Source of the DNA: a virus
Length of the DNA stretch: 64,000 nt
IMG/VR virus record: IMGVR_UViG_3300033571_019687
Coordinates: 1 to 64,000 of that record
Direction: 5' to 3' (one strand)
In this document: positions 9,084-16,380 of the stretch, in pieces
How positions within the stretch are numbered: position 1 is the first letter of the stretch
Layout: each line of letters opens with the position of its first letter
Position numbers and translations under genes: made by a program
The notes under the pieces: generated by a model
What the model was told of the DNA's origin: nothing
Databases searched by the model: none
What the model saw: only the letters and a program-made list of their open reading frames with translations

Positions 9084-9338
9084 ATGGTAAAAGATAAAAG
9101 TTTTGAAGGCAAAAAGGTAATCGTCACCTATAACAGTAGTACAATTGATAAGATAGTGTATGATACATCTACTAATATATTAACAGTATATTTTAGTAAA
9201 GGTAATATATATGAATATTATGATGTTCCACATGAAACACTTGTAAAAATTAACGGTGCCGACTCATCTGGTAAAGCTTTTATGACTGAAATAAAACAAT
9301 TTACTTACAAAAAAATAAACAATGATGAAAACGATTGA
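9084..9338 (+). CDS. KTSC domain protein
   Basis: 84 aa if started at the ATG at 9084. A TTG at 9054 would add ten residues, but that extension overlaps the inverted repeat and is unlike the family. It shows the KTSC pattern: a short Ser-Ser-xx-Ile start (SSTIDKIVYD), then LTVYFSKGNIYEYYDVP, then ADSSGKAF with an aromatic/Lys-rich end. KTSC domains are small beta-barrel-like folds found alone or at the end of lysyl-tRNA synthetase-related and phage proteins; their biochemical role is unknown. It overlaps the thyA start by 17 nt, so the two are probably translated together. Confidence 0.75.
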   Translation: MVKDKSFEGKKVIVTYNSSTIDKIVYDTSTNILTVYFSKGNIYEYYDVPHETLVKINGADSSGKAFMTEIKQFTYKKINNDEND

Positions 9339-10251
9339 TGAATCTTACAAAGAGTTATTAAAAACAATCCTTGAAAAAGGGGTAAAAAAATCTGATAGGA
9401 CAGGGACAGGGACAATATCAATGTTTGGGTACCAAATGTCACATAACATGCAAGATGGGTTTCCAATTTTAACAACAAAAAAAGTACATTGGAAAAGTGT
9501 TGTAACTGAATTATTATGGTTTTTACGTGGTGATACGGATGTTAAATTTTTGGTTGACAATAATTGTAATATCTGGAATGGTGATTTATGTAAAAAATAT
9601 AATACCCTTAATGCAATATTAAGACAAGGTTCAGACGTAACTAATGAGGAATTTACCAAAATGTTAAAAGATCCTGAAAAATATGAAGAACTAAAAAAAC
9701 GTGGTTTCACTGACTTGGGTCCTATCTACGGTAAACAATGGAGTAACCAATTTGATGCTATAATCAATGAACTTACTAAAAATCCTGATAGTAGAAGATT
9801 ACTTATTGATTCTTGGACTTACTCAGAACTAGGTACTATGGTTCTTCCTCCATGTCATTATGCATTTCAATTATGGTCTAAATTAAATGATAATGGTCAA
9901 AGAGAGTTATCTTTAATGTTTAATATGAGATCATGGGATGTATTTTTGGGTGGACCATTTAATTTGGCATCTTATGGTTTATTACTTTCAATACTATGTG
10001 AAATGTTGGATATGGTACCCGGTCAATTAATTGTTAATTCTGCTGATACTCATTTATACTTAAATCACTTAGATGCCGTAAATGAATTTTTGTCTACATC
10101 TCATAACTCACAATACCCTAACGTTAAATTTAATAAATCATTAAAAGGGTATAACAGTATAATTGAATTAGCCAATAATTTAGAGCCGGACGATATTGTT
10201 TTAGAAGGTTATAATCCGGTTAAAACAATTAAAGCACCATTATCTAACTAA
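9322..10251 (+). CDS. thyA: Thymidylate synthase ThyA
   Basis: Makes dTMP from dUMP and methylene-tetrahydrofolate. The N-terminal RTGTG and LTTKK loops are present, followed by LLWFLRGDT and LGPIYGKQW. The catalytic cysteine lies in LPPCHYAFQ, with the folate/dUMP site at GGPFNLASYGLL and the C-terminal DTHLYLNH. The Asn in PFNLASY favours dUMP over dCMP, since dCMP hydroxymethylases carry Asp there; this argues against a T4-style hydroxymethylcytosine pathway run by this enzyme. At 309 aa it has a moderate insert between the dimer segment and LGPIYG, as in many phage ThyA. Two tandem ATG codons open the gene, and the first (9322) is used here. The dUTPase at 38837-39298 supplies dUMP for the same pathway. 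Confidence 0.95.
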   Translation: MMKTIDESYKELLKTILEKGVKKSDRTGTGTISMFGYQMSHNMQDGFPILTTKKVHWKSVVTELLWFLRGDTDVKFLVDNNCNIWNGDLCKKYNTLNAILRQGSDVTNEEFTKMLKDPEKYEELKKRGFTDLGPIYGKQWSNQFDAIINELTKNPDSRRLLIDSWTYSELGTMVLPPCHYAFQLWSKLNDNGQRELSLMFNMRSWDVFLGGPFNLASYGLLLSILCEMLDMVPGQLIVNSADTHLYLNHLDAVNEFLSTSHNSQYPNVKFNKSLKGYNSIIELANNLEPDDIVLEGYNPVKTIKAPLSN

Positions 10252-10258
10252 TTAAAAT

Positions 10259-10285
10259 AAAGAGGTTTATACCTCTTTTTTTATG
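10259..10285 (+). terminator. Intrinsic terminator after thyA
   Basis: AAAGAGGT-TTAT-ACCTCTTT hairpin followed by a T-run, 7 nt after the thyA stop. Confidence 0.8.
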
Positions 10286-10300
10286 CTATTTACTCTATAT
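10286..10300 (+). promoter_or_regulatory. CTATTTA late-promoter-like element
   Basis: CTATTTACTCTATAT, 23 nt before the ATG at 10316 and directly after the thyA terminator. It would make the 10.3-16.4 kb cluster a late transcription unit. Confidence 0.55.
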
Positions 10301-10315
10301 GGTTAATTTACTAAT

Positions 10316-11866
10316 ATGATTAAACAATTAATTCTTGAAGAAGTTTATGGTAACATCATTGTTGCTTATCATAGAACAAAGGTTGAAGATATTATCAATA
10401 AGGTATATGACACTGGTTGGCAACCAAAAGATGGTGATATGTACGGAAAAGGATTTTATGGTACATTTACATTAGAAGCACAATTAAGAGATGGTATGAT
10501 TGGTTATGGACCAGTTATTGGTAAATTCCGTATTGATATTAATAACTTTGTTATTTTTGAATGGGATATATTTCAAAAAACAAAGTTAAAACAATACCCA
10601 AAAGCAAATGAAAGTAACTTTATTGAATTACAGTTAATAAAATATGATATTATTAAAAACAATAATGAATTAAACTCAATTATTAATTACACAAATAATT
10701 CGATTTCGTACTCTTCTGATATTGCTATAAAATTTTTTAATGAAAATACTAAAAATTCACTTAATGTTGATGGTATAATATTTAGAGGTAGACAAGATGG
10801 GGATGTTGTTGTTGCATATAATACTAACGTTATTCACCCATTATCAGTATCTTATAATAATGGTAAAAACTTTATTACTATGAGTGAAATTAATAAAGAA
10901 TACCATACATCAAGATTCATGAAGAAGGGGCTTGATCCTAAAAAAGATTATACTAGTAATTTTAATTTAAATTCTTCTAGTTTATTCATAAAACCATTGA
11001 AGTATATAATAAACTATTTAAAAACCAATGGTTTATCTGATTCTCAAATAAACAGTTATATAAAAACTTATGTACCTAAATGGCATGCAGAATTAGTAGA
11101 TAAAAATCCTGATGTTATAAGTGATTTTACAGTTAATGATTGGGAGAGTTTATATATGAATTGGCCTAGATATGTATATAAATATCCTAGTGGTTTAGAT
11201 AAAATTAGTAGTGAGGTTCTTGGTAAACTTTATTTATTATTACCTGATCTATATGAAAAATACAAATCTGGCGTTAATAGATTAAACATCTATGAGCTTT
11301 ATAGAATACTTATTTTTAATACTAAGGCGATGAACGATATATCAGACGATGAATTATATAAATATGTCAATAGATTTGGTTCATATCAAATAATAGACTT
11401 AATAGTTAAATATCCGGGTAGGTTTAATGTATTAAAATATGGGTTAATAAATGGATCTGATTGGGCAAATCTTTTTATAAAGCGACCAGATTTAATCGAT
11501 AAGTATAGAGATCAAGTAGATAGATTTAGATCTGATGATTGGATAAAATTATTTAGTAAATTACCTGAATCTATAGACAAACTTCCAGAAGGTATAGAAT
11601 ATATAGAAGATGTTAGAGCTTGGGATAGATTACTATTTTCTAACCCTTCACTTATAGACAGATTTCCGGATAAAAAAGGTTTATTATCTCCAGAAAAATG
11701 GTATCGTATTTATCAGACCAATTCATCTATCATAGATAAACATCCAGAAGGGTTAGATAAAGTGAGACATTTTCATTTAATAACCTTATTAAAACAGTAC
11801 CCTTATTTATTAGAAAGATACCCAAAATATTTTAAACCAGCCGCCAAAGAATATGGATTCAAATAA
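10316..11866 (+). CDS. Putative ADP-ribosyltransferase (ART/PARP-like) with C-terminal helical repeats
   Basis: 516 aa. Residues 14-190 look like an ART/PARP fold: VAYHRTKVEDI (H19), then MYGKGFYGTF (Y43-T50), then DGIIFRGRQDGDVVVAYNTNVI near residue 155. This order resembles the H...GxGxY...strand pattern of PARP-type NAD-binding domains, though the last catalytic residue is not certain. Residues about 230-510 contain degenerate repeats of roughly 35-45 residues built on DWxxLFxxxPxLIDKxP (for example DWANLFIKRPDLIDKY and DWIKLFSKLPESIDKLP). The N-terminus, MIKQLILEEVYG, contains an (I/L)xE site like the prohead-protease-cleaved leader of T4 Alt, itself a packaged ADP-ribosyltransferase. I infer a late, possibly head-packaged and injected effector. 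It overlaps the next gene by 14 nt. Confidence 0.6.
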   Translation: MIKQLILEEVYGNIIVAYHRTKVEDIINKVYDTGWQPKDGDMYGKGFYGTFTLEAQLRDGMIGYGPVIGKFRIDINNFVIFEWDIFQKTKLKQYPKANESNFIELQLIKYDIIKNNNELNSIINYTNNSISYSSDIAIKFFNENTKNSLNVDGIIFRGRQDGDVVVAYNTNVIHPLSVSYNNGKNFITMSEINKEYHTSRFMKKGLDPKKDYTSNFNLNSSSLFIKPLKYIINYLKTNGLSDSQINSYIKTYVPKWHAELVDKNPDVISDFTVNDWESLYMNWPRYVYKYPSGLDKISSEVLGKLYLLLPDLYEKYKSGVNRLNIYELYRILIFNTKAMNDISDDELYKYVNRFGSYQIIDLIVKYPGRFNVLKYGLINGSDWANLFIKRPDLIDKYRDQVDRFRSDDWIKLFSKLPESIDKLPEGIEYIEDVRAWDRLLFSNPSLIDRFPDKKGLLSPEKWYRIYQTNSSIIDKHPEGLDKVRHFHLITLLKQYPYLLERYPKYFKPAAKEYGFK

Positions 11867-12581
11867 TTTTATAGAACAAAATTTTGGACTTGAGAAAACA
11901 TTATGTCCAGCCATCTTCACAAAAAATGATGATGGTGAATATATTATAAAAGCAGACGTTAGAAAAAAACTTCTAACAATTGCCGACATATTCTTAAAAT
12001 CTATTGGTATAGATAAATTAGAATATGAAGATGTAATACTTGTCGGATCAATGGTTAATTATAACTGGTCTGATTACTCTGATATTGATTTACATTTAGT
12101 TATTGATTATAAAGATATAAGTGAGAATCATGAAACTAGCGAGATATTGTTAAAAGCTAAAAAAGATTTATTCAATATTGAACAGGATTTAACAATAAAT
12201 GAATTTGAAATTGAGTTGGGTACTCAAGATATTAATGAGAATCTTGAAAGTGCTGGTGTTTATAGTGTATTTTATAATAAGTGGATAAAACAACCTAAAA
12301 AAGAAGGGTACGATATTGATAAACAAGTTATATTCCGTAAATATAACCAGTTTTTAGAAGATTTCAAAAAAGTAAAAGAAATTAAAGACTTCAAAAAAAG
12401 GTTAGACGCAATAAACAAATTAGCAGATAAAATAAAAAGATACCGAAAAGCTGGTCTAAAAGCAAATGGCGAATTAGGTGTCGAAAATTTAGTTTTTAAG
12501 TATTTAAGGCGAATAGGTTTTATAGATACGTTAAAGCGTTTAAAAACGCTTACTATTAACCGTTTAGGTTCCCTTGAATAA
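11853..12581 (+). CDS. Predicted nucleotidyltransferase (Pol beta-type fold)
   Basis: 242 aa. VGSMVNYNWSDYSDIDLHLVID (G65-S66, D77, D79) is the GS-x(10)-DxD signature of minimal nucleotidyltransferases, and an acidic strand near residue 129 (FEIELG) can supply the third metal ligand. The rest is helical and Lys-rich, with FKKRLDAINKLADKIKRYRKAG in the middle. The substrate is not predictable; the family includes enzymes that add NMP to protein, RNA or antibiotic. Its start lies within the last 14 nt of the ART-like gene, so the two are translated together and may act in one process, both modifying targets with nucleotide-derived groups. It could also be a phage RNA- or tRNA-end enzyme. Confidence 0.7.
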   Translation: MDSNNFIEQNFGLEKTLCPAIFTKNDDGEYIIKADVRKKLLTIADIFLKSIGIDKLEYEDVILVGSMVNYNWSDYSDIDLHLVIDYKDISENHETSEILLKAKKDLFNIEQDLTINEFEIELGTQDINENLESAGVYSVFYNKWIKQPKKEGYDIDKQVIFRKYNQFLEDFKKVKEIKDFKKRLDAINKLADKIKRYRKAGLKANGELGVENLVFKYLRRIGFIDTLKRLKTLTINRLGSLE

Positions 12582-12589
12582 AATAACTA

Positions 12590-12604
12590 CTATTTACAAT
12601 AAAA
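12590..12604 (+). promoter_or_regulatory. CTATTTA late-promoter-like element
   Basis: CTATTTACAATAAAA, 17 nt before the ATG at 12614. It is one of the best matches to the consensus. Confidence 0.6.
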
Positions 12605-12613
12605 AGCTTTATC

Positions 12614-12979
12614 ATGGATAAAAATACATTTATTAAACTTGCTGGTATCAAAGAACAGAAATCAAAGACTGGTATCCTTGATCCAAAACTTGTTTTTGAA
12701 GGAAAATTACCAACAGAGGAATCTCTAGTTATTGTATTTGAACAAAGAAAATATCATATCAAAAAAAAGGATATAAATGGTAATCTTGTAACACCTTTAG
12801 CGGAATCAAGATCATTTCCATTAGGTCACACATCGTATTCTAAAACCCTTAATAGACTTAATATTCTCCTTATTGAGGAGAATAAAAAATACGAACATGA
12901 TGAAGACGAAGATGATATAGATCATGAACATGAAGAAGACAATCATGATGATGATTCTAAAAAAAAAAGTCTGAGCTAA
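12614..12979 (+). CDS. Hypothetical protein, zero-frame product of a probable -1 frameshift gene
   Basis: 121 aa. The N-terminus MDKNTFIKLAGIKE carries a possible prohead-protease site (I12-K13-E14). It is followed by a short domain with LVIVFEQRKYHIKKKD and an acidic, His-rich tail ending in DDDSKKKSLS. A run of ten A (12959-12968) lies in the tail. Slipping back one base at A-AAA-AAA enters a frame that stays open without a stop through 12980-13101 into the 252-aa ORF ending at 13860. The apparent gap between the two ORFs is therefore coding. The full product would be about 415 aa. An assembly or sequencing error in the homopolymer is the main alternative. Confidence 0.65.
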   Translation: MDKNTFIKLAGIKEQKSKTGILDPKLVFEGKLPTEESLVIVFEQRKYHIKKKDINGNLVTPLAESRSFPLGHTSYSKTLNRLNILLIEENKKYEHDEDEDDIDHEHEEDNHDDDSKKKSLS

Positions 12980-13048
12980 AAGAAAACAAAAAGTATGTTA
13001 TTAAAGTACCAGCAAAAAGTGCTCCCATTGCGCCTTCTGCTGGTACTT
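12959..13048 (+). promoter_or_regulatory. Probable -1 frameshift signal (A10 slippery run plus hairpin)
   Basis: A10 at 12959-12968 provides a zero-frame A-AAA-AAA heptamer (12961-12967). Downstream, AAGTACCAGCA (13004-13014) and TGCTGGTACTT (13038-13048) form an 11-bp perfect stem with a 23-nt loop. The 35-nt distance is longer than usual for stimulatory structures, so transcriptional slippage on the A-run is equally possible. Confidence 0.5.
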
Positions 13049-13101
13049 CTGTATCTAATGATTTACCGCCAGAACCAACTAAAGATATTGAACAACCTCC
13101 T

Positions 13102-13860
13102 ATGCCGGATAATGATCCTATAGATACAAACTCAGATTTTAGTTCTGATGTACCACAAGAAGGTAATCAAGAAGGTGGGGATGATTCAACAAAAGAAATA
13201 CAAAGTTTAACAGGTCAGTTAGCACAAAAGATTAGAGAAAAAGGTGGTATTGATTCAAAGATGATTAAATACATTATGAATTCTATAACATCGGCAGTTG
13301 ATGTTGCTTCTATTACTCCAGAAGATAGGGATGATATTATAAGAAAATTATCAAAAAATGATCAGGCGGATAATAATGATAGTGATCAATCTTCAAATGA
13401 ACAACCATTTATTGATAATGCAACAAGTACTGGTCCGGCACCAGTTACACAAGGTAAGAAACCCGACTTTGCTTTAAATGAAGAAAGTAGTGAACCGGTA
13501 TCAATTGATGGTAATCCGCTAATTAACGAAATTGAAAAAGAAATTAATATAAAATTAGATTTATCAAGTCCTTTACATTTGTTATATTTAGGAGAGGCAT
13601 TAAATTGTTTTATAAATACTTGTAAACAAGACGGTGTTAATATTGATAAACAAGTTATGGATAATATTGAGATTTTACGTAATAATCCTGCAATATCTAA
13701 ATATATGAATAATGATATGTTAGATAGTTATGATTTAGAAGATACTTCATATAAAATTTATAACGCATTAGAAGTCATTAATACACATAATAATACCATA
13801 GTTAACACACTTAATGAGTTAAGTGATAAATTAGGTATTAAGAAAATAACAATCAAATAA
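13102..13860 (+). CDS. Hypothetical protein, -1 frame portion of the split gene
   Basis: 252 aa when counted from the ATG at 13102. The same frame is open upstream to the A10 run, so this is probably the C-terminal part of the product that begins at 12614. The first 150 residues are acidic, Asp/Ser/Asn/Gln-rich and probably disordered. The last 100 residues are helical (EIEKEINIKLDL, YLGEALNCFINTCKQDG, ALEVINTHNNTIVNTLNELSDKLGIK). No family is recognised. Its place in a late, head-related cluster suggests a virion or internal protein. Confidence 0.6.
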   Translation: MPDNDPIDTNSDFSSDVPQEGNQEGGDDSTKEIQSLTGQLAQKIREKGGIDSKMIKYIMNSITSAVDVASITPEDRDDIIRKLSKNDQADNNDSDQSSNEQPFIDNATSTGPAPVTQGKKPDFALNEESSEPVSIDGNPLINEIEKEINIKLDLSSPLHLLYLGEALNCFINTCKQDGVNIDKQVMDNIEILRNNPAISKYMNNDMLDSYDLEDTSYKIYNALEVINTHNNTIVNTLNELSDKLGIKKITIK

Positions 13861-13870
13861 GTTAATTAAA

Positions 13871-14359
13871 ATGGAATATAATGAAACAATACTTAAGCGA
13901 ATGGGTTTAAATCCTGCTCAAGTTGAAAAATTTCTGAGAGAAAGAAAAGAATCTGGTAAGGTGTTATTACCGGATAGTGTAGGTAATAAAGTATTAGATG
14001 AATTCTATACAGAAGGTGTTGGATCAGTTTTTGCCGGATTAAAGGGTGCTGGTGAAAATCTTTCAAAAATTAAAGGTGATGCATCTAGTTCATATAAAGA
14101 AACAAAAGATTATAGTTATTTGACTAGTATTAGTGATAAGGCTAAAAAACTTGTGACTATAGAACTACAAAAAATTGCTAAAAAAGTTGATTATTCAATA
14201 GATGTGATTGATAAAGCTTTAAGTGATTATTATGCGTTACCTGATCATTTAAAAGAACAACTTACTCCTGAGTATAATGATTTAAATGCTCAGTATAAAA
14301 AAATAAAAGAGATGCAACTTAAACTTGCATCATTCAGAGACGAAAAAACCTTTTTCTAA
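13871..14359 (+). CDS. Hypothetical protein, short paralog of the next gene
   Basis: 162 aa. The N-terminus (ETILKRMGLNPAQVEKFLRE) aligns with that of the following 662-aa protein (RLRILKNMGIDPNKVTESLNE), and both continue with a segment containing an F/Y-Y-(T/D) motif and an alanine/glycine-rich amphipathic helix. The remainder is helical, with a coiled-coil-like C-terminus (NDLNAQYKKIKEMQLKLASF). No catalytic motif is visible. It lies 3 nt before the next start. Tandem duplication is the simplest explanation of the pair. Confidence 0.65.
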   Translation: MEYNETILKRMGLNPAQVEKFLRERKESGKVLLPDSVGNKVLDEFYTEGVGSVFAGLKGAGENLSKIKGDASSSYKETKDYSYLTSISDKAKKLVTIELQKIAKKVDYSIDVIDKALSDYYALPDHLKEQLTPEYNDLNAQYKKIKEMQLKLASFRDEKTFF

Positions 14360-14362
14360 GAA

Positions 14363-16351
14363 ATGGATAGTGTAAGATTAAGAATATTAAAAAATATGGG
14401 TATTGACCCTAATAAAGTAACTGAGTCTCTTAATGAGTCTAAAGAATATACCATGCCTGTAAGTAATCCTGATTTACAGAACGAGGCACTTGGTAATTTC
14501 TATGATAAAACTAAAGCTACAGCTAAAGGTGCTTTGGCAAGTGTTAAAGCTGGTACAGATAGATTCTTAAAAACAGCCGGTGCATTTAGAGAAAGTTATA
14601 AATTAGATTCTGTTAGAAAAGCTCTGGCTGATGCTATGAAAATTGCTGATAAAATTGAAAATGAGGTAATGGCAAATGTTAATACCTATAAAGGTATTGT
14701 CAGTGAATTAAGTGATGAAGTCAACAAGTATGCCGGCAGTGATGAAAGTAGACAACAAAAAGTCACTAACTTAAATGATTATATTAGTACACATAATCAA
14801 TTTATTAATGACTTAACAACTAATGGAGAAGGTGAGGATAATGTTGAACCTAATTCTAATCAAAATGATATAGAGTTTGTAAATGGGTTACCATATACTA
14901 AACCTGATGACAAACCAGTTAAATCTGATGATATAGAGTTTGTAAATGGGTTCCCATATACTAAACCTGACAAACCAATTAATACTAATAATAAACAAGT
15001 TGCTAATCCTGAACCAGTTGGTACAACTGATAATAGTGGCCCATCTAGTAAAGTAGTGGATAATCCTGAGCCAGCAAATAATTCTAAAGAACCTGAAAAT
15101 GTTAATGAAGTAGGTAAGAAAATCGAAAAAGCTGCTTATCCTAATGCAGGCGGAATATCCCCATCTGAATTAGCAGACGATGCTAATAATAATTTTTATA
15201 TGTTAAAATTATCATACAATGAAGGGGATACAAAAGCTAGTTTTACAATAAATTCAGATATATCAAAAACAAACTCTAAAGGTGAAGTAAGATCTTTTGA
15301 TATTTTTAATAATGTAGTTGATTATCTTACACCTTATATTGATACACAAGGTACAGATGGTGATAACAAATTTATTGTAGATGAAGAAGGCGAAATGGAA
15401 TTAGTAAATGGTAAATGGATTGTAACAAAACCAATAAAAATGAGGTTTACTGATGGCGAAACATTTCCAGATAGACCAGTAAATAAACCTCAAGAAACGC
15501 CTTCTAAGACCGCTGAGCCATTAGATAATACAAATACTTCAACATCTAATCCGGAAGCCTTTAAAGGGCAGGAAACAAGTAATACTGCCAATAAACCAAC
15601 TAATACGCCAACTAAAAGACGTAATAGTAAAAAAGCGGATGATGTTAAGCAGGCTGCTGTACCTGTTAAAGATGCTCCTGTACCTGTTAAAGATGCTCCT
15701 GATAAAAAACAAAATGATACGCAGATAGATAATTCTTCTGATGAAAAGAATATTGATGAACCAGTAAATGTTAACGGAGAACAAGAAATAGATACTGCAT
15801 CTAACAATAATGTATTTGTACCAGATAATGAATATCAGCCGGTAGATAAACCTAATACTAAATCAGGTAAAACTAAAAAAGGTGAACCTAAATCACCTTT
15901 AGAAATTAATCCGGGAAATACTAAGGTATTATCTAGCTCTGATATGATCTCAATAATGGAAGATGATCAATCACCTATTGTGGATGGTTTTATTGAATCA
16001 AATAGATTATCTGATGTGTTAGAAGCTGGTTTAGTTAAAAAACCGTCTGCGATTATTGCTCAAGAATTACCTAATGGTGATTATACATTAGATTTAGTTA
16101 GACCTGATAAAGAATACAGCGTTGAAGGTAAATCAATAGGTACTATTGAACCTAATGAATTTTTAAGACAAGTTAAATCTTTAGAGTCTAGTGGTGTTGT
16201 TAAAAACATAGGTAGTTATACACCAGTAAAAGGTAATAAATTTAATGTAACTGTAGTAGATTATGGTAAAGTAGCTATTATGGGTGAGAATGAAGATGAT
16301 GAATACGCCGAAGTTGCTAAACCAATAAGTATAATTTATACAAAGGCATAA
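14363..16351 (+). CDS. Large low-complexity protein with duplicated beta-rich domains, putative virion protein
   Basis: 662 aa. The N-terminal helix matches the preceding gene and ends in SLNE|S (L23-E25), a possible prohead-protease site. Residues about 80-150 are a coiled coil. Two 21-residue copies of DDIEFVNGxPYTKPDxKP follow (DNA direct repeat of 63 nt from 14867). Residues about 262-362 contain the domain shared with the 344-aa protein at 5544 (YNEG, GEVRSFDIFN, WIVTKPIKM). A long Pro/Asn/Lys-rich linker carries a tandem PVKDAPV repeat. Residues about 545-660 look like a divergent further copy of the shared domain, with GNKFNV and KPISIIY near the end. No enzymatic motif is seen. Confidence 0.65.
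   Translation: MDSVRLRILKNMGIDPNKVTESLNESKEYTMPVSNPDLQNEALGNFYDKTKATAKGALASVKAGTDRFLKTAGAFRESYKLDSVRKALADAMKIADKIENEVMANVNTYKGIVSELSDEVNKYAGSDESRQQKVTNLNDYISTHNQFINDLTTNGEGEDNVEPNSNQNDIEFVNGLPYTKPDDKPVKSDDIEFVNGFPYTKPDKPINTNNKQVANPEPVGTTDNSGPSSKVVDNPEPANNSKEPENVNEVGKKIEKAAYPNAGGISPSELADDANNNFYMLKLSYNEGDTKASFTINSDISKTNSKGEVRSFDIFNNVVDYLTPYIDTQGTDGDNKFIVDEEGEMELVNGKWIVTKPIKMRFTDGETFPDRPVNKPQETPSKTAEPLDNTNTSTSNPEAFKGQETSNTANKPTNTPTKRRNSKKADDVKQAAVPVKDAPVPVKDAPDKKQNDTQIDNSSDEKNIDEPVNVNGEQEIDTASNNNVFVPDNEYQPVDKPNTKSGKTKKGEPKSPLEINPGNTKVLSSSDMISIMEDDQSPIVDGFIESNRLSDVLEAGLVKKPSAIIAQELPNGDYTLDLVRPDKEYSVEGKSIGTIEPNEFLRQVKSLESSGVVKNIGSYTPVKGNKFNVTVVDYGKVAIMGENEDDEYAEVAKPISIIYTKA
14867..14980 (+). repeat. 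In-gene tandem direct repeat (63-nt unit, two copies)
   Basis: The unit beginning GATATAGAGTTTGTAAATGG occurs at 14867 and again at 14930. The second copy is 3 nt shorter in its proline-rich part. It encodes the repeated IEFVNGxPYTKPD segment. Confidence 0.75.
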
Positions 16352-16378
16352 AATAAGGGGCTTTAAAGCCCCTTATTT
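16351..16378. terminator. Bidirectional intrinsic terminator
   Basis: Perfect palindrome AAATAAGGGGCTTT / AAAGCCCCTTATTT between the convergent 662-aa gene and the dNMP kinase gene. Confidence 0.85.
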
Positions 16379-16380
16379 TT

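Noticed and set aside
9345-9710. A 121-aa minus-strand frame inside thyA
   Set aside because: It lies fully within a conserved gene on the opposite strand and has no promoter or family signature.
9322-10251. dCMP hydroxymethylase instead of thymidylate synthase
   Set aside because: The substrate-discriminating residue is Asn (PFNLASY), as in ThyA, not Asp.
15655-15705. CRISPR-like or mobile repeat of 21 nt
   Set aside because: It is an in-frame tandem PVKDAPV coding repeat with no spacers.
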